Assembly: GCF_030323025.1 (NCBI RefSeq)
Contig: NZ_CP097329.1
Coordinates: 3,024,001 to 3,088,000, forward strand
Direction: 5' to 3'
Source: Pseudanabaena mucicola str. Chao 1806
GTDB taxonomy: Bacteria > Cyanobacteriota > Cyanobacteriia > Pseudanabaenales > Pseudanabaenaceae
Length of the DNA stretch: 64,000 bases
Made by a program: the position numbers and the translations under genes. Positions 36,791-46,349 of this stretch are shown one piece after another (position 1 is the stretch's first letter; every line of letters begins with the position of its first letter). The notes below the pieces were generated by a model, which saw only the letters and a program-made list of their open reading frames with translations, was not told the origin of the DNA and did no database searches.

Positions 36791-37519
36791 ATGTTCGAGC
36801 AGTTTCTAGATACAAATGCCTTATCCTTTCGGGTTGAAGTCATTCCCATTTTAGGTGTGCTAATTCTGCTAGAGGCAATTCTGTCTGCTGATAATGCGAT
36901 CGCTCTTGCCGCGATCGTGCGGAGTTTACCAGATCCACAGCAAGAAAAATGGGCACTACGCTATGGCTTGATTGGGGCTTTTGTGTTGCGTGTTGTTTTG
37001 ATTTTTACAGCAACATGGGTGATTAAATACTGGCAATTTGAACTTGCAGGTTCCATATATCTACTATGGCTAGCGGGGAGATTCTTCTTAGAAAAAGCAC
37101 AAGAAGGACATGATACTAAGCACCCAGTCCGCATGGCAGATAAGCTATGGCAAGTTGTGGCTCTTGTATCGCTTACGGATTTAGCTTTTTCCCTTGATAG
37201 TGTGACAGCAGCCGTTGCTGTAGCTGAGGAAACTTGGTTGGTATTAATTGGTGGGGTGGCAGGAATTATTGCCTTGCGCTTTTTAGCAGGACTCTTTATC
37301 AAGTGGTTGTCTGAATTTACGCATCTAGAATCAGCGGGTTATCTAATTGTTTTGCTTGTAGGATTGCGCCTATTTATTAAGGTGTTTTCTGATAGCCTAG
37401 TTCCTCCTGAATGGTTGATGCTCTCATTGATTGGCGCAGTTTTTCTCTGGGGATTCTCTAAACGTGAACCGTTAGATGATTTAGATGACATTGAAGCGAT
37501 CTCTGATACAAAACAGTAA
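36791..37519 (+). CDS. TerC family integral membrane protein
   Basis: 242 aa with about seven helices. The family acidic motifs are LLEAILSADNAIALAAI (residues about 28-44) and LTDLAFSLDSVTAAVAV (near 128-144). TerC/Alx relatives export Mn(II) or insert metals into secreted proteins. No yybP-ykoY-like riboswitch is apparent in the short leader. A terminator follows. Confidence 0.9.
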   Translation: MFEQFLDTNALSFRVEVIPILGVLILLEAILSADNAIALAAIVRSLPDPQQEKWALRYGLIGAFVLRVVLIFTATWVIKYWQFELAGSIYLLWLAGRFFLEKAQEGHDTKHPVRMADKLWQVVALVSLTDLAFSLDSVTAAVAVAEETWLVLIGGVAGIIALRFLAGLFIKWLSEFTHLESAGYLIVLLVGLRLFIKVFSDSLVPPEWLMLSLIGAVFLWGFSKREPLDDLDDIEAISDTKQ

Positions 37520-37523
37520 ATAG

Positions 37524-37549
37524 AGGTGACGCATTGCATCACCTTTATT
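37524..37549 (+). terminator. terC terminator
   Basis: 9-bp stem AGGTGACGC / GCATCACCT with one mismatch and a 3-base loop, followed by TTTATTTTT. Confidence 0.75.
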
Positions 37550-37700
37550 TTTGATCACAGTTTTTTGCTATAAAGACTCAGAGTAGCGATCGCACTTAAC
37601 ATTGTAGAGTTTGCCAATTAGCAAAGTTTGCCATTAAGCCACATCTTTTTTACAGTACCAATCAGCGTCTACATAGAGTAAACAAGGAAAAAATATCAAG

Positions 37701-38087
37701 ATGTTTGAATATCCTGAAGACCTAAAATATACCAACTCCCACGAATACATTCGTCTCGAAAACAATGTTGCCACAGTAGGTATTACCGCTTTTGCGATCG
37801 ATCAGTTAGGCGATATCGTATTTCTCGATCTTCCTGAAGTGGGAACAAAGGTAAAAAAAGGTCAAACCTTCGGCACAATTGAATCAGTCAAGGCTGTGGA
37901 AGATATCTATTCACCTGTGACAGGTACTGTGGTTGAGACAAATACTACATTAGTTGATGCGCCTGAGAATGTTACGATAGATCCCTATGGTGCATCATGG
38001 CTACTCAAAGTGGATATTGAGGATCAAAGCGAACTTGACGATACCCTTTCTGCCAACAGCTATCGTGAACAAGTAGAAGGAAAGTAA
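37701..38087 (+). CDS. gcvH: Glycine cleavage system H protein
   Basis: Lipoyl carrier of the glycine decarboxylase complex, important for photorespiration. 128 aa; the lipoylated Lys64 lies in IESVKAVED, followed by YSPVTGTVVETN. Full length. It stands alone here; gcvP and gcvT are not in the window. Confidence 0.96.
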   Translation: MFEYPEDLKYTNSHEYIRLENNVATVGITAFAIDQLGDIVFLDLPEVGTKVKKGQTFGTIESVKAVEDIYSPVTGTVVETNTTLVDAPENVTIDPYGASWLLKVDIEDQSELDDTLSANSYREQVEGK

Positions 38088-38352
38088 GGAGAAAAATACC
38101 AGCACTACTTTTTCTTATTGCTGAATTTTAATACTTGAGATCAGAATCATCGGAAACGGAATTTAAGAGAGACCGTACGCACAACATAATGTGTAATGAC
38201 ATGGTGCAGGCTTCACGCTCACCCCAACCAATCTCCCTGTTTTGAAGATGGGCTAAGAAATTTCTGAGTCCCTCCTTCTCCTCTCTGGGATAAGGGGATG
38301 AGAGAAATCCAAGTTGCACATTGCGTTAATAAAGTGCTTAGTATATTACTCT

Positions 38353-39189
38353 CTACTGGGAAACAAGAGCAAAACTATTGGCAAACTGTGCAAAAGCTTT
38401 GGCTGTTGAACTATTTGCATCACTTTTAGCAACAGGTTGATAGTAGCGAACGGTATAAAAGAATTTGTCGGCTTCAAGGGTTAAGGCTTGTACTTTCCAA
38501 GTGCTTGAGGCGATCATAGTAGTAAATTCCTTTTTTGAGCCAGACTTTGCTCCCTTAACTTTTGCCTCAAAGGGAATCGTGACTACATCCTTAGCATTTT
38601 CAGAACCATCAGCGATCACTTTAGCATTACTTGGCTGCCTTACCACAATCGCATATACCTGCTGGCTTTGTTGCAGCTTTTGAATGATTTGTTCTAGATT
38701 GTTTTCCTTAACTAGATTAACTTCTTTGCTAGGTGTAAAAATGACCGTACTCGCACCTGATGATTCTAAACCAATATCGATCACTTTCCATTCGGCAGGA
38801 TAGCGCAAGGTATAACCAGCACCATTGTATTTACCTGTAGTTGCAGGCTGGGCATCTTCAGACCGACAAATCTCGATTTTGCTTGCATCTTGATTAGTCT
38901 GGAGGATATAGCGAGTATCCTCTGCAACCAAGACAATTTCAAATCCCTCTTGAGTCGGAGCAATCGTTTGACACAAATCAGCAATATTTACAGATTGTGA
39001 CTTAGCTGACTCCGCCATGATCGCTAAATTTGCCGACAGCTTAAGCTGCGATCGCAAATAGTTAATAGCCTTTTCTGACGCAGGATTAGCCGTTGGTGCA
39101 GAGGTGGGGCTAGGCGATGGGCTTTGCTGGCAACTAGTAACAATCAATGTGATCGCCACAATTGCGATATAAATTTGAAACTTTGGCAT
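38353..39189 (-). CDS. Hypothetical lipoprotein
   Basis: 278 aa with a lipobox: hydrophobic AIVAITLIVTSC, where Cys20 would be acylated, then a Ser/Pro/Thr-rich linker. The mature part includes GYTLRYPAEWKVIDIG and a C-terminal FAQFANSFALVSQ, reminiscent of PsbP/DcrB-like folds (a segment resembling the peptide after a Tyr-Pro-X-X-Trp turn). Assignment to that fold is tentative. Divergent from the MAPEG gene. Confidence 0.65.
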   Translation of the reverse strand: MPKFQIYIAIVAITLIVTSCQQSPSPSPTSAPTANPASEKAINYLRSQLKLSANLAIMAESAKSQSVNIADLCQTIAPTQEGFEIVLVAEDTRYILQTNQDASKIEICRSEDAQPATTGKYNGAGYTLRYPAEWKVIDIGLESSGASTVIFTPSKEVNLVKENNLEQIIQKLQQSQQVYAIVVRQPSNAKVIADGSENAKDVVTIPFEAKVKGAKSGSKKEFTTMIASSTWKVQALTLEADKFFYTVRYYQPVAKSDANSSTAKAFAQFANSFALVSQ

Positions 39190-39275
39190 AACATAAAACT
39201 AGATCTAGCAACCATCATAATTCTTAGTCAAGAAACTAATCACCAAAGCTAACTGCTAACAACTAGAATCATCAA

Positions 39276-39683
39276 ATGGATATCAAAACATTCGTATTTC
39301 CTGCGATCACCACCATCGGCGCATTACTTGTTTATTTTGGCTTAGGCATTGGCGTTGGTGTGGCTCGTGTTAAATACAAAATTTCACCACCACAAACCAC
39401 AGGCAATGTAGACTTCGAGCGAGTTTATCGTGCCCACCAAAATACCCTTGAGCAAATTGTCATCTTTTTGCCATCCCTATGGCTATTCAGTATCTATGTC
39501 AATCCCAACTGGGGGGCAATTTTAGGTACTGTTTGGATAGTGGGGCGAATTCTTTATGCTTGGGGGTATTACGTTGAAGCCAGTAAACGCGCCCCCGGAA
39601 CTGTGATCGCCTCTTTAGCTACCCTTGCCTTGCTCTTTAGCACACTCTTTAATCTGTTACGCGGATTGCTGTTTGCTAATTAG
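39276..39683 (+). CDS. MAPEG family membrane protein
   Basis: 135 aa, four hydrophobic helices. The family motif FERVYRAHQNTLEQIVIFLP (Arg, Asn and Glu of the glutathione-binding region) is near residues 46-65. Relatives are microsomal glutathione transferases; substrate unknown. Confidence 0.88.
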   Translation: MDIKTFVFPAITTIGALLVYFGLGIGVGVARVKYKISPPQTTGNVDFERVYRAHQNTLEQIVIFLPSLWLFSIYVNPNWGAILGTVWIVGRILYAWGYYVEASKRAPGTVIASLATLALLFSTLFNLLRGLLFAN

Positions 39684-39912
39684 CAGCCCAGATAGTTGTT
39701 TTGCCCACATATAGCAATTCTCAATGGTTTGTGGAAGCCCCCCCGAAGAGGTGTGCTTCCACAATATAGGTGAAACAATAATTGAGCCTTGCCATACAGA
39801 GAAATCTAAGACTTAATGGCAAACCTCTTCAACTTGATGGATAGAAGTCTAGAGCATGAAAATGTCATAATTAACTGTGTATTAATACTCAGCAAAATTT
39901 GTAATACTGATT

Positions 39913-40434
39913 ATGTCTAAACTTGTCGCGATCGCCGCGAGCTTATATTTTGTGACCCTTGCTTATTTTGGATTTACTCCTGCGGCTTCGGCAAATTCCC
40001 TTACCTACAACTTCAATTCTGCGATCGCAACACCTATGGCACTTTTTTCCTTTTCAGGCACACGCCCCACTAATATCGGTGTGACTAATGGCAAGCTTCT
40101 TGATTGCCCTAATTCCCCTAACTGTGTATCGAGCCAAAGCACCGATGCTGAACACAAAATTGCACCTTTGACCTACACAGGTGATCCTGCCAAAGCCTTG
40201 GCAGATCTCAAAGCCGTGATCGAAAGCTTGCCTCGCACCAAAATCATTACCGCCGAAGGTAATTATATTTATGCGGAGTTTACGAGCAAGCTAATGGGCT
40301 ATGTTGATGATGTGGAGTTTTACTTAAATGCAGACAAGGGCATCATCGAGGTACGTTCTGCCTCCCGTCTTGGGCAATCGGATCTAGGTGTAAACCGCGA
40401 TCGCATCGAAACCATTCGCGCCAAATTTGCCTAA
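39913..40434 (+). CDS. DUF1499 domain protein
   Basis: 173 aa with an N-terminal signal-like hydrophobic segment. The DUF1499 signature LLDCPNSPNCVSSQ is near residue 62, followed by YIYAEFTSKLMGYVDDVEFY and IEVRSASRLGQSDLGVNR. Cys pair probably forms a disulfide in the periplasm or thylakoid lumen. Function not known. Confidence 0.9.
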   Translation: MSKLVAIAASLYFVTLAYFGFTPAASANSLTYNFNSAIATPMALFSFSGTRPTNIGVTNGKLLDCPNSPNCVSSQSTDAEHKIAPLTYTGDPAKALADLKAVIESLPRTKIITAEGNYIYAEFTSKLMGYVDDVEFYLNADKGIIEVRSASRLGQSDLGVNRDRIETIRAKFA

Positions 40435-40448
40435 CTCCTTTGTGAAAG

Positions 40449-40480
40449 TAAACAGTGCAACAAGTGCACTGTTTATTTTT
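40449..40480 (+). terminator. Terminator after the DUF1499 gene
   Basis: 11-bp perfect stem TAAACAGTGCA / TGCACTGTTTA with a 5-base loop, then a TTTTTT run. Confidence 0.9.
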
Positions 40481-40568
40481 TGTTATCGAGCAAATAACTG
40501 ATACACATCATTCAATCGATACCATTGAGATTTATGATTGTATTTAGTAAGAAATCTAGAGAAAGTTT

Positions 40569-40895
40569 ATGGGAATGGCAGTTGGTTTGGTCGAGGTGTT
40601 GGGGCATCCACCCGCACTCTCCGTTGCTGACACAATGGTTAAAGCTGCGAAAGTCACTTTTGTGGGCTACGAAAAAGTTAGTGGCGCTCGGCTCACCATC
40701 ATCATTCGCGGACCCGTGGGCGATGTCAAAAGAGCCGTTGAAGCAGGTGTAGAGGCGGCTAAAAAAATTGAAGTCTTAAGCTCTAAAGACAAAGCATTAT
40801 TCCTTTCTGCAACCGTAATTCCTCGTCCCCACGAAAATCTCGAAGCAATTACGAAGACGATGCGTTTTAGCTCAGCAATTGAGCAGTTCCGTTAA
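40569..40895 (+). CDS. ccmK: Carboxysome shell protein CcmK homologue
   Basis: BMC-domain hexamer that tiles the carboxysome shell (108 aa). It has [24 protein letters not shown] at the start, and pore-region residues [10 protein letters not shown]. The C-terminal [11 protein letters not shown] and basic tail resemble CcmK3/CcmK4-type paralogues, which lie away from the main ccm operon. The pore loop differs from the usual Lys-Ile-Gly-Ser of CcmK1/K2. No other carboxysome gene is nearby; aroQ follows at 48 bases. Confidence 0.88.
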   Translation: MGMAVGLVEVLGHPPALSVADTMVKAAKVTFVGYEKVSGARLTIIIRGPVGDVKRAVEAGVEAAKKIEVLSSKDKALFLSATVIPRPHENLEAITKTMRFSSAIEQFR

Positions 40896-40942
40896 TCAAG
40901 AAAAAAATTAAAAGACAAAAGGGAAAAACTAAGATCCTAAGA

Positions 40943-41392
40943 ATGAAAATTTTGGTTTTGCATGGGCCAAACTTAAATATGTTGGGCTTACGGGAGCCAG
41001 AAGTATATGGCAGCACAACGTTAGCGCAAATTAATGATCGCCTAACTCAGGACGCGACAGAGTTAGGTGCAGAATTAACATTTTTGCAATCTAACCATGA
41101 GGGTGTCCTGATCGACACAATTCATGCTGCTTTCCAAGTAAAACAGGGGATTTTGATTAATCCTGGGGGCTTAACCCATACCAGTGTGGCACTCAGAGAT
41201 GCGATCGCCTCAGTGAATATACCTGCTGTGGAAGTGCATTTAAGCAATATTCATAAACGCGAAAAATTTCGTCACCATTCATTTATAGCGCCCATTGCGA
41301 TCGGGCAAATTAGCGGCTTTGGTGCTGAGAGCTATCGCTTAGGACTTAGGGCACTAGTTACGCATATATCTACGCATATATCAAAGTTATGA
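40943..41392 (+). CDS. aroQ: 3-dehydroquinate dehydratase, type II
   Basis: Third step of the shikimate pathway, in the cytosol. 149 aa; [15 protein letters not shown] (flexible loop with Arg and catalytic Tyr), [26 protein letters not shown] and [17 protein letters not shown] are all present. The stop overlaps the start of the cytosine deaminase by 4 bases, indicating coupling. Confidence 0.96.
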   Translation: MKILVLHGPNLNMLGLREPEVYGSTTLAQINDRLTQDATELGAELTFLQSNHEGVLIDTIHAAFQVKQGILINPGGLTHTSVALRDAIASVNIPAVEVHLSNIHKREKFRHHSFIAPIAIGQISGFGAESYRLGLRALVTHISTHISKL

Positions 41393-42747
41393 CAGAACCT
41401 TCGCACTATTGGATTATTAATACACGCATTCCCAGTTGTTTTATTGAAAGTACGATTCGGACTCAGGCTGTAGATCTGCCACTTACGCCAACTTTAGAAC
41501 GCGATCGCCTATTTCCCTGTCATCTAGAAATCAAGAATGGTTTAGTCGCTGCCATAGTCCCAAATTCTTCTGATTCGCTCATTTCCCAAGTTCCTACGGA
41601 CAGTTTACCAATTATTGAGGCAAAGCAAGGAATCATGATTCCTTGCTTTGTCGATTTGCATACCCATCTTGATAAAGGGCAGATTTGGGAACGTAGCCCT
41701 AATCTAGATGGCACTTTTCAAGGTGCACTCAAGGGTATCTATCGCGATTGTACAGAGAACCGAAAATGGAGCTATGAAGATCTCTATCGCCGCATGGAAT
41801 TTGGGCTGAGGTGCAGCTATGCTCACGGTACTAGAGCAATTCGTACTCACTTAGATTGTCCACCACACCAAGTTGAAACAACATTTCAAGTATTTAAAGA
41901 ATTACAGGAAAAGTGGAAAGACAAAATCACGCTCCAAGCAGTATCCCTAGTAACCCTCTCCTATTTTGAAACTAAGGAAGGAGAAATATTTGCCGATGCT
42001 GTTGCTGAACTTGGTGGCTTGCTCGGCGGTATTGCTCATATGGTTCCAGAGTTAGATTACTATTTGACAAGAATCATCTCCCTAGCCAAGGAACGAAATC
42101 TCTGTCTAGACTTCCATACCGACGAGAACAGCGATCCTACATCTCAAACCCTGCGACGAGTTGCTGAGGCAGTTCTGCAACATGACTTTAGCTCACAAGT
42201 TGTCTGCGGTCATTGCTGTAGTCTAGCGGTGCAGGATGAGGAAACTGCTAACCAAACGATCGCTTTAGTGAAACAGGCGAACGTAGGTGTAGTCAGCTTA
42301 CCGATGTGCAATATGTACTTACAGGATCGGGTTGCCGAACGCACTCCACGCTGGCGTGGTGTTACCCTTGTGCGTGAACTTGATGCTGCGGGGGTGAAAG
42401 TGGCTCTCTCAAGTGATAACTGTCGTGATCCATTCTATGGGTTTGGAGATCATGACCTCCTAGAGGTTTTCACATTGGGTGTGAAAATCGAGCATCTAGA
42501 TACTCCCTACGATAATTGGATTGAGTCGGTAACTTCCCGCCCCGCGACCCTCATGGGGTTACTAGATGTAGGTAAAATCGCAATTGGTCAAACTGCAGAT
42601 TTAGTGCTATTTAAGGCACGGAGCTATAGTGAATTGCTATCTCGCCATCAACGCGATCGCACTGTATTTAGAAATGGCATTGCGATCGATACCACCCTCC
42701 CCGATTATGCAGAACTTGACGATTTAATCTTTCATGGCTATGAATAA
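41389..42747 (+). CDS. Cytosine deaminase (CodA-like amidohydrolase)
   Basis: 452 aa amidohydrolase. Metal motif [13 protein letters not shown] near residue 84, HTDENSDP near 241, VVCGHCCSL near 271 and the catalytic Asp in [18 protein letters not shown] near 345 match cytosine deaminases and their relatives. It probably deaminates cytosine or a related heterocycle; a different specificity is possible. Overlaps aroQ by 4 bases. Confidence 0.85.
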   Translation: MTEPSHYWIINTRIPSCFIESTIRTQAVDLPLTPTLERDRLFPCHLEIKNGLVAAIVPNSSDSLISQVPTDSLPIIEAKQGIMIPCFVDLHTHLDKGQIWERSPNLDGTFQGALKGIYRDCTENRKWSYEDLYRRMEFGLRCSYAHGTRAIRTHLDCPPHQVETTFQVFKELQEKWKDKITLQAVSLVTLSYFETKEGEIFADAVAELGGLLGGIAHMVPELDYYLTRIISLAKERNLCLDFHTDENSDPTSQTLRRVAEAVLQHDFSSQVVCGHCCSLAVQDEETANQTIALVKQANVGVVSLPMCNMYLQDRVAERTPRWRGVTLVRELDAAGVKVALSSDNCRDPFYGFGDHDLLEVFTLGVKIEHLDTPYDNWIESVTSRPATLMGLLDVGKIAIGQTADLVLFKARSYSELLSRHQRDRTVFRNGIAIDTTLPDYAELDDLIFHGYE

Positions 42748-43084
42748 CCCATAGATTGCAGTACTTGATTCCTTATAAATAGCTCGACTTAATTAAAACC
42801 TAAAACCAGAGTTTGATCCGCCCGCTACGCGGGCGGATCAAACTTCTCGGTTTTTAGTTTACTTATGTCTAGCTACTTAGGATTGTTTTTATTTTCAAAT
42901 GATTGCTTACTCATTAGGAATACCTCGGTAGCAAGTCTTGATGATACGTTAGGATTCACCGTCGCTTCATTGCGGTAAGTGTTTCAATTTCAAACTCATT
43001 CCTACTTAAACTTCATGAGTGCTGCAAGGGCTGAGATAAAGAATTAGTTTACTTTGGAAAATAATTTCTATCCTATTGATTCGG
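42748..43084. other. Intergenic region with a GC-rich palindrome
   Basis: Contains a perfect 16-bp hairpin (42810-42825 with 42829-42844, arm AGTTTGATCCGCCCGC) with 3-base loop, flanked by AAAACC and GGTTTTT, which extend the pairing imperfectly. It could terminate the deaminase operon, or be a dispersed repeat. No gene seen. Confidence 0.65.
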
Positions 43085-45226
43085 CTACATAACTGCCTGT
43101 GCCCTCAGTAAAACCTCAATTTCCTCTGTTGGCAATGCCTTATAAAAGAAATATCCCTGTATGCGATCGCAGCCTAACTTTCGTAAGATATCGATTTGCT
43201 CTTGTTTTTCTACACCTTCAGCAATCACAATCAAATTTAGGCTATGGGATAGATTAATCAGAGAAGTCACAATCGTTTGATCCTGCTCACTATGATCGAT
43301 ATATTCAATAAAAGTTCGATCAATTTTGAGGGTATCTATCGGTAAATTTTTGAGATAGCTTAAGGCTGAATAACCAGTACCAAAATCATCGATAGATAAT
43401 TGAATTCCCATTTGTCGGAATTGATTGAGGAGAACAATTTTTTCCTCCACATTATCCATCATAATCCCTTCGGTGATTTCTAGTTCTAGGTAATGAGGAT
43501 CAAAATTTGTCTCATCTAAAATTTGTTGTAAAGAAGATAGAAAATCCTTTTGCTGTAATTGTTTAATCGACAAATTTACACCAATCTGAATCGGTGGTAA
43601 ACCTGACTCATGCCATGCGATCGCCTGTAAGCAAGTATGCTTCAATACCCAATTCCCAACAGCAACAATTAAACCTGTTTCTTCAGCTAAAGGGATAAAT
43701 TGACTGGGGGAAATAGAACCCAAAGTAACATGTTTCCAGCGCAGCAAGACCTCTAAACCGACAATTTTACCAGTATTTAGCTCAACTTGAGGTTGATAGT
43801 ATGTTTCGAGTTCTTCATTTTCTAAAGCTCTTCGCAAACTAGTTTCTATTAATAGGCGTTGTAAACTCTGTTCTTGCATATTTGGCATGTAGAACTGAAA
43901 ACTATTACGCCTATCAACCTTAGCCCGATACATTGCCATATCCGCGTTACGAATTAGCCCATCAACATCAGTATTGTGATCTGGATAAATACTTGCGCCA
44001 ATACTAGTTGTAATATGTAATTCATGACCGTTACACGAAAAAGGAAGACTTAAAGCTTGGCTCATCATCTCGGCAATTTGGACAACTCCTTCTTGCGATG
44101 TGATGGTTTTGGTAATAATCGCGAACTCATCACCACCCCAGCGCACAAGTAAATCATCTTGAAGGATCAGGCTTTTTAAGCGATCGCTAACAGATTTAAG
44201 CAACAAATCGCCAATTCCATGTCCCAAGGAATCATTAATGAGCTTGAATCGATCAATATCTAGAAATAGAACTGCAAATTTTTGTTTTTTATCCTCTAAT
44301 TTCTCTACAACTTCAACTAAATACTGATGGAGATACTTCCGATTTGGCAGACCAGTAAGTGAATCATGATAAATTTGGTAGGATATGATAGCTTCCGCCT
44401 GTTTCTGCTTAGTAATATCAGATACATGGACTCTGATTACTTCATTCCAAGGCATAAAGTGAATTACTTGTTCAAAGACCTTACCATTGATCGCAACTTC
44501 ACGAGTAGAGAAATTGCGAATTGGAGTCACAAGTGGAATTAACTGCTTGAGCAAATCCATTAGTAGAGGATGCTGGAGTTGCATATCATTAATCTCTGGG
44601 AACTGGTATAAAGCCGCAGGATTAAGATATAAAATTTTCCCATCTAAATTTAGCTCGATAATTGGTTGAGGATTAAGCTCGGGAGATGCAATAAATTGAT
44701 TAATAGTTTCACGAATATGAACAGATAAATCACTATCAGCAATAGATATCAAAGGGGAACATTTAATTGAATCAATAATATTTAGACCTTGATCGGATAA
44801 AATGTTCTCATTTAAAGGATTACTTTGCAAAGTCCTACTTTTAGGATTAAGGGATAATGAACTTATAACTTGATATACCGCTTTAGTATCCTTACTAAAG
44901 AGGATTTCATCACCATGAGATAAGATATGAGAAAATCTTTTTCTGCCGTTGATAAGAACACCATTGTTACTGCGTATACCATCTAGATTGCCATCAATGA
45001 TCCTAAAAAGGTAGGAATTCCGTTTAGGAGTAGTGACAGCTAAGATTGTTGCATGTTGCCGAGATACGAGATTAGAGCGCAGCACGATCAGATTATCTAA
45101 GCTACGACCTAACGAGTAAGTCATGTTTTGTAAGAGAAAATTGCGCAATCCTTTTGGGTCTTCAACCGTAAGCATGTGATGAAGTAGTTCTTGCATTACA
45201 AGAGTAGACGACCCTTCTGATCTCAC
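43085..45226 (-). CDS. FHA-GGDEF-EAL cyclic-di-GMP signalling protein
   Basis: 713 aa. The N-terminus is an FHA phosphothreonine-binding domain (LGRSLDN, SRQHATI). A PAS-like region follows (IELNLDGKILYLNPAALY near residue 190), then a diguanylate cyclase domain with the intact RWGGDEFAII near residue 365. A phosphodiesterase domain with EVLLRW (in place of the EALLR form), DDFGTGYSAL and IAEGVE completes it. No membrane segment is seen. Combining FHA with both c-di-GMP domains implies control by Ser/Thr phosphorylation (inference). Confidence 0.92.
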   Translation of the reverse strand: MRSEGSSTLVMQELLHHMLTVEDPKGLRNFLLQNMTYSLGRSLDNLIVLRSNLVSRQHATILAVTTPKRNSYLFRIIDGNLDGIRSNNGVLINGRKRFSHILSHGDEILFSKDTKAVYQVISSLSLNPKSRTLQSNPLNENILSDQGLNIIDSIKCSPLISIADSDLSVHIRETINQFIASPELNPQPIIELNLDGKILYLNPAALYQFPEINDMQLQHPLLMDLLKQLIPLVTPIRNFSTREVAINGKVFEQVIHFMPWNEVIRVHVSDITKQKQAEAIISYQIYHDSLTGLPNRKYLHQYLVEVVEKLEDKKQKFAVLFLDIDRFKLINDSLGHGIGDLLLKSVSDRLKSLILQDDLLVRWGGDEFAIITKTITSQEGVVQIAEMMSQALSLPFSCNGHELHITTSIGASIYPDHNTDVDGLIRNADMAMYRAKVDRRNSFQFYMPNMQEQSLQRLLIETSLRRALENEELETYYQPQVELNTGKIVGLEVLLRWKHVTLGSISPSQFIPLAEETGLIVAVGNWVLKHTCLQAIAWHESGLPPIQIGVNLSIKQLQQKDFLSSLQQILDETNFDPHYLELEITEGIMMDNVEEKIVLLNQFRQMGIQLSIDDFGTGYSALSYLKNLPIDTLKIDRTFIEYIDHSEQDQTIVTSLINLSHSLNLIVIAEGVEKQEQIDILRKLGCDRIQGYFFYKALPTEEIEVLLRAQAVM

Positions 45227-45640
45227 CTGAATAATTTCCCTTTACAACGATCTTAAAATGCCAAAACTTAGACTAGATTCTTATCTTACTTTTGAGTGTC
45301 AGCAGTTTAGTTATAGAAATTGTGTAATGTGACTGAACTATATAGACTTGCTATTTATAATTTCCTTAAATACCTTAGCCCACTTCTCAACACTGTGGCA
45401 AGCCTTAGCTTTCTCTAAGGCTAAGTCCAACCATAGCTTTTAAGTTTATTAGACTTGTTGAGAAACAAGATCAAGGTATAGAAGCAACTTCACATTTATT
45501 TCTGCTTTTCAATCCCTACTGAAACAAACATACTTTAATCGAAATAAATCGAAGCATAACAGAGATTCAAATGCGGTCATCATCACCCCAAAACAATCGA
45601 AAAACAAGATCCTCAATTTAGAAAAGATTTTAAAACAAGA
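45227..45640. other. Non-coding region upstream of the FHA-GGDEF-EAL gene
   Basis: No convincing ORF or repeat. It carries the presumed promoter of the c-di-GMP protein on its left side and grades into transposase debris on its right. Confidence 0.4.
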
Positions 45641-45654
45641 TAAGCAAATACGAG

Positions 45655-45753
45655 CCAGGGTTAAACCGTCAAGAATTCGAGGCGCTGTTACCAAGCTTTG
45701 AAGAAGCCTACCAGCAAATGCTCATGAAGAAGCAAATATGAGGAGGTGGTTGG
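45655..45753 (+). pseudogene. IS5-like transposase N-terminal fragment
   Basis: A short frame reading PGLNRQEFEALLPSFEEAY then QQMLMKKQI-stop, matching the helix-turn-helix N-terminus of IS5-type transposases (DDE_4 group). It breaks down at a TGA (45739-45741) and is cut off by the inverted-repeat element beginning at 45754. Confidence 0.5.
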
Positions 45754-45853
45754 AGGCACTGGTCAGTTAATGATGGTTAGTTTTTGAAACGCCCATTTCA
45801 AACCGATTAAAAAAAACGTAATACGTTGATCACGTTTTGAATGACCAGTGCCT
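45754..45853. mobile_element. 100-bp element with 12-bp terminal inverted repeats
   Basis: Perfect ends AGGCACTGGTCA (45754-45765) and TGACCAGTGCCT (45842-45853) enclose 76 A/T-rich bases without a gene. It lies at the junction of two unrelated transposase fragments in opposite orientation, so it looks like a MITE or a solo element end. No target duplication was identified. Confidence 0.55.
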
Positions 45854-46137
45854 ATTTTCCGTACATATGGTTTTACTTTTACCCAAAATTCGGCTGATGT
45901 TCTTTCTTTGTGTACCAGCCATTGCGTCACTTCGTCATGATTTATGTCTCCCTTCAATAGTTTCGCTAATCCTGTTGCAGTTGTTGCTCCAAAAGAACAT
46001 ATTAGATAGTTATAGGACTTACGCATTGGGTAGATGTGGTGCGGGCGAAGCCCGCACCACATCTACCTCAATCCTAAGAAATTCGTTCGGTTTGCGTAAG
46101 TCCTAAATTACTATAAAGATCTAATATGTTCATCTTC
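45854..46137 (-). pseudogene. Transposase N-terminus interrupted by a MITE
   Basis: On the minus strand, codons from about 46137 read MKMNILDLYSN, then the 93-bp element at 46013-46105 intervenes. The frame resumes YLICSFGATTATGLAKLLKG, INHDEVTQWL, VKVKPYVRKI. This is the N-terminus of an IS4/IS701-type (DDE_5 group) transposase. The catalytic domain is missing beyond 45854. Confidence 0.6.
46013..46105. mobile_element. MITE-like element, family C, copy 1
   Basis: 93 bp with perfect 13-bp terminal inverted repeats TAGGACTTACGCA and TGCGTAAGTCCTA. An inner 17-bp palindrome, arm GTAGATGTGGTGCGGGC, lies at 46030-46066. A second copy is at 56072-56155. This one interrupts a transposase remnant near codon 11. 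No coding capacity. Confidence 0.85.
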
Positions 46138-46349
46138 ATGTCTTTATCTTCTCGCATGCTCTTAGCTTAGTTTCGGTAAAGCAATTACTCTCAAACATAC
46201 TTCCAGTATGCATTCTCACACATTTCTTCGGATGCTTTCTATCTGCGTAAGGTGAGTTATTCTGATTCTGTGTTAACAATTTATGCATAGAATTAATATG
46301 ATTAGTACTTTACACTACTCGTTCTATTCATAAAATTCTAATTTTTTCT

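Noticed and set aside
39731-39763. GTGGAAGC / GCTTCCAC hairpin between MAPEG and DUF1499 genes as a terminator
   Set aside because: Only an 8-bp stem with a large loop and no T run; too weak to call.
45837-46106. Plus-strand open frame containing YALGRCGAGEARTTST, also seen near 56030-56231
   Set aside because: The shared peptide is a translation of the family C MITE palindrome, not a gene.
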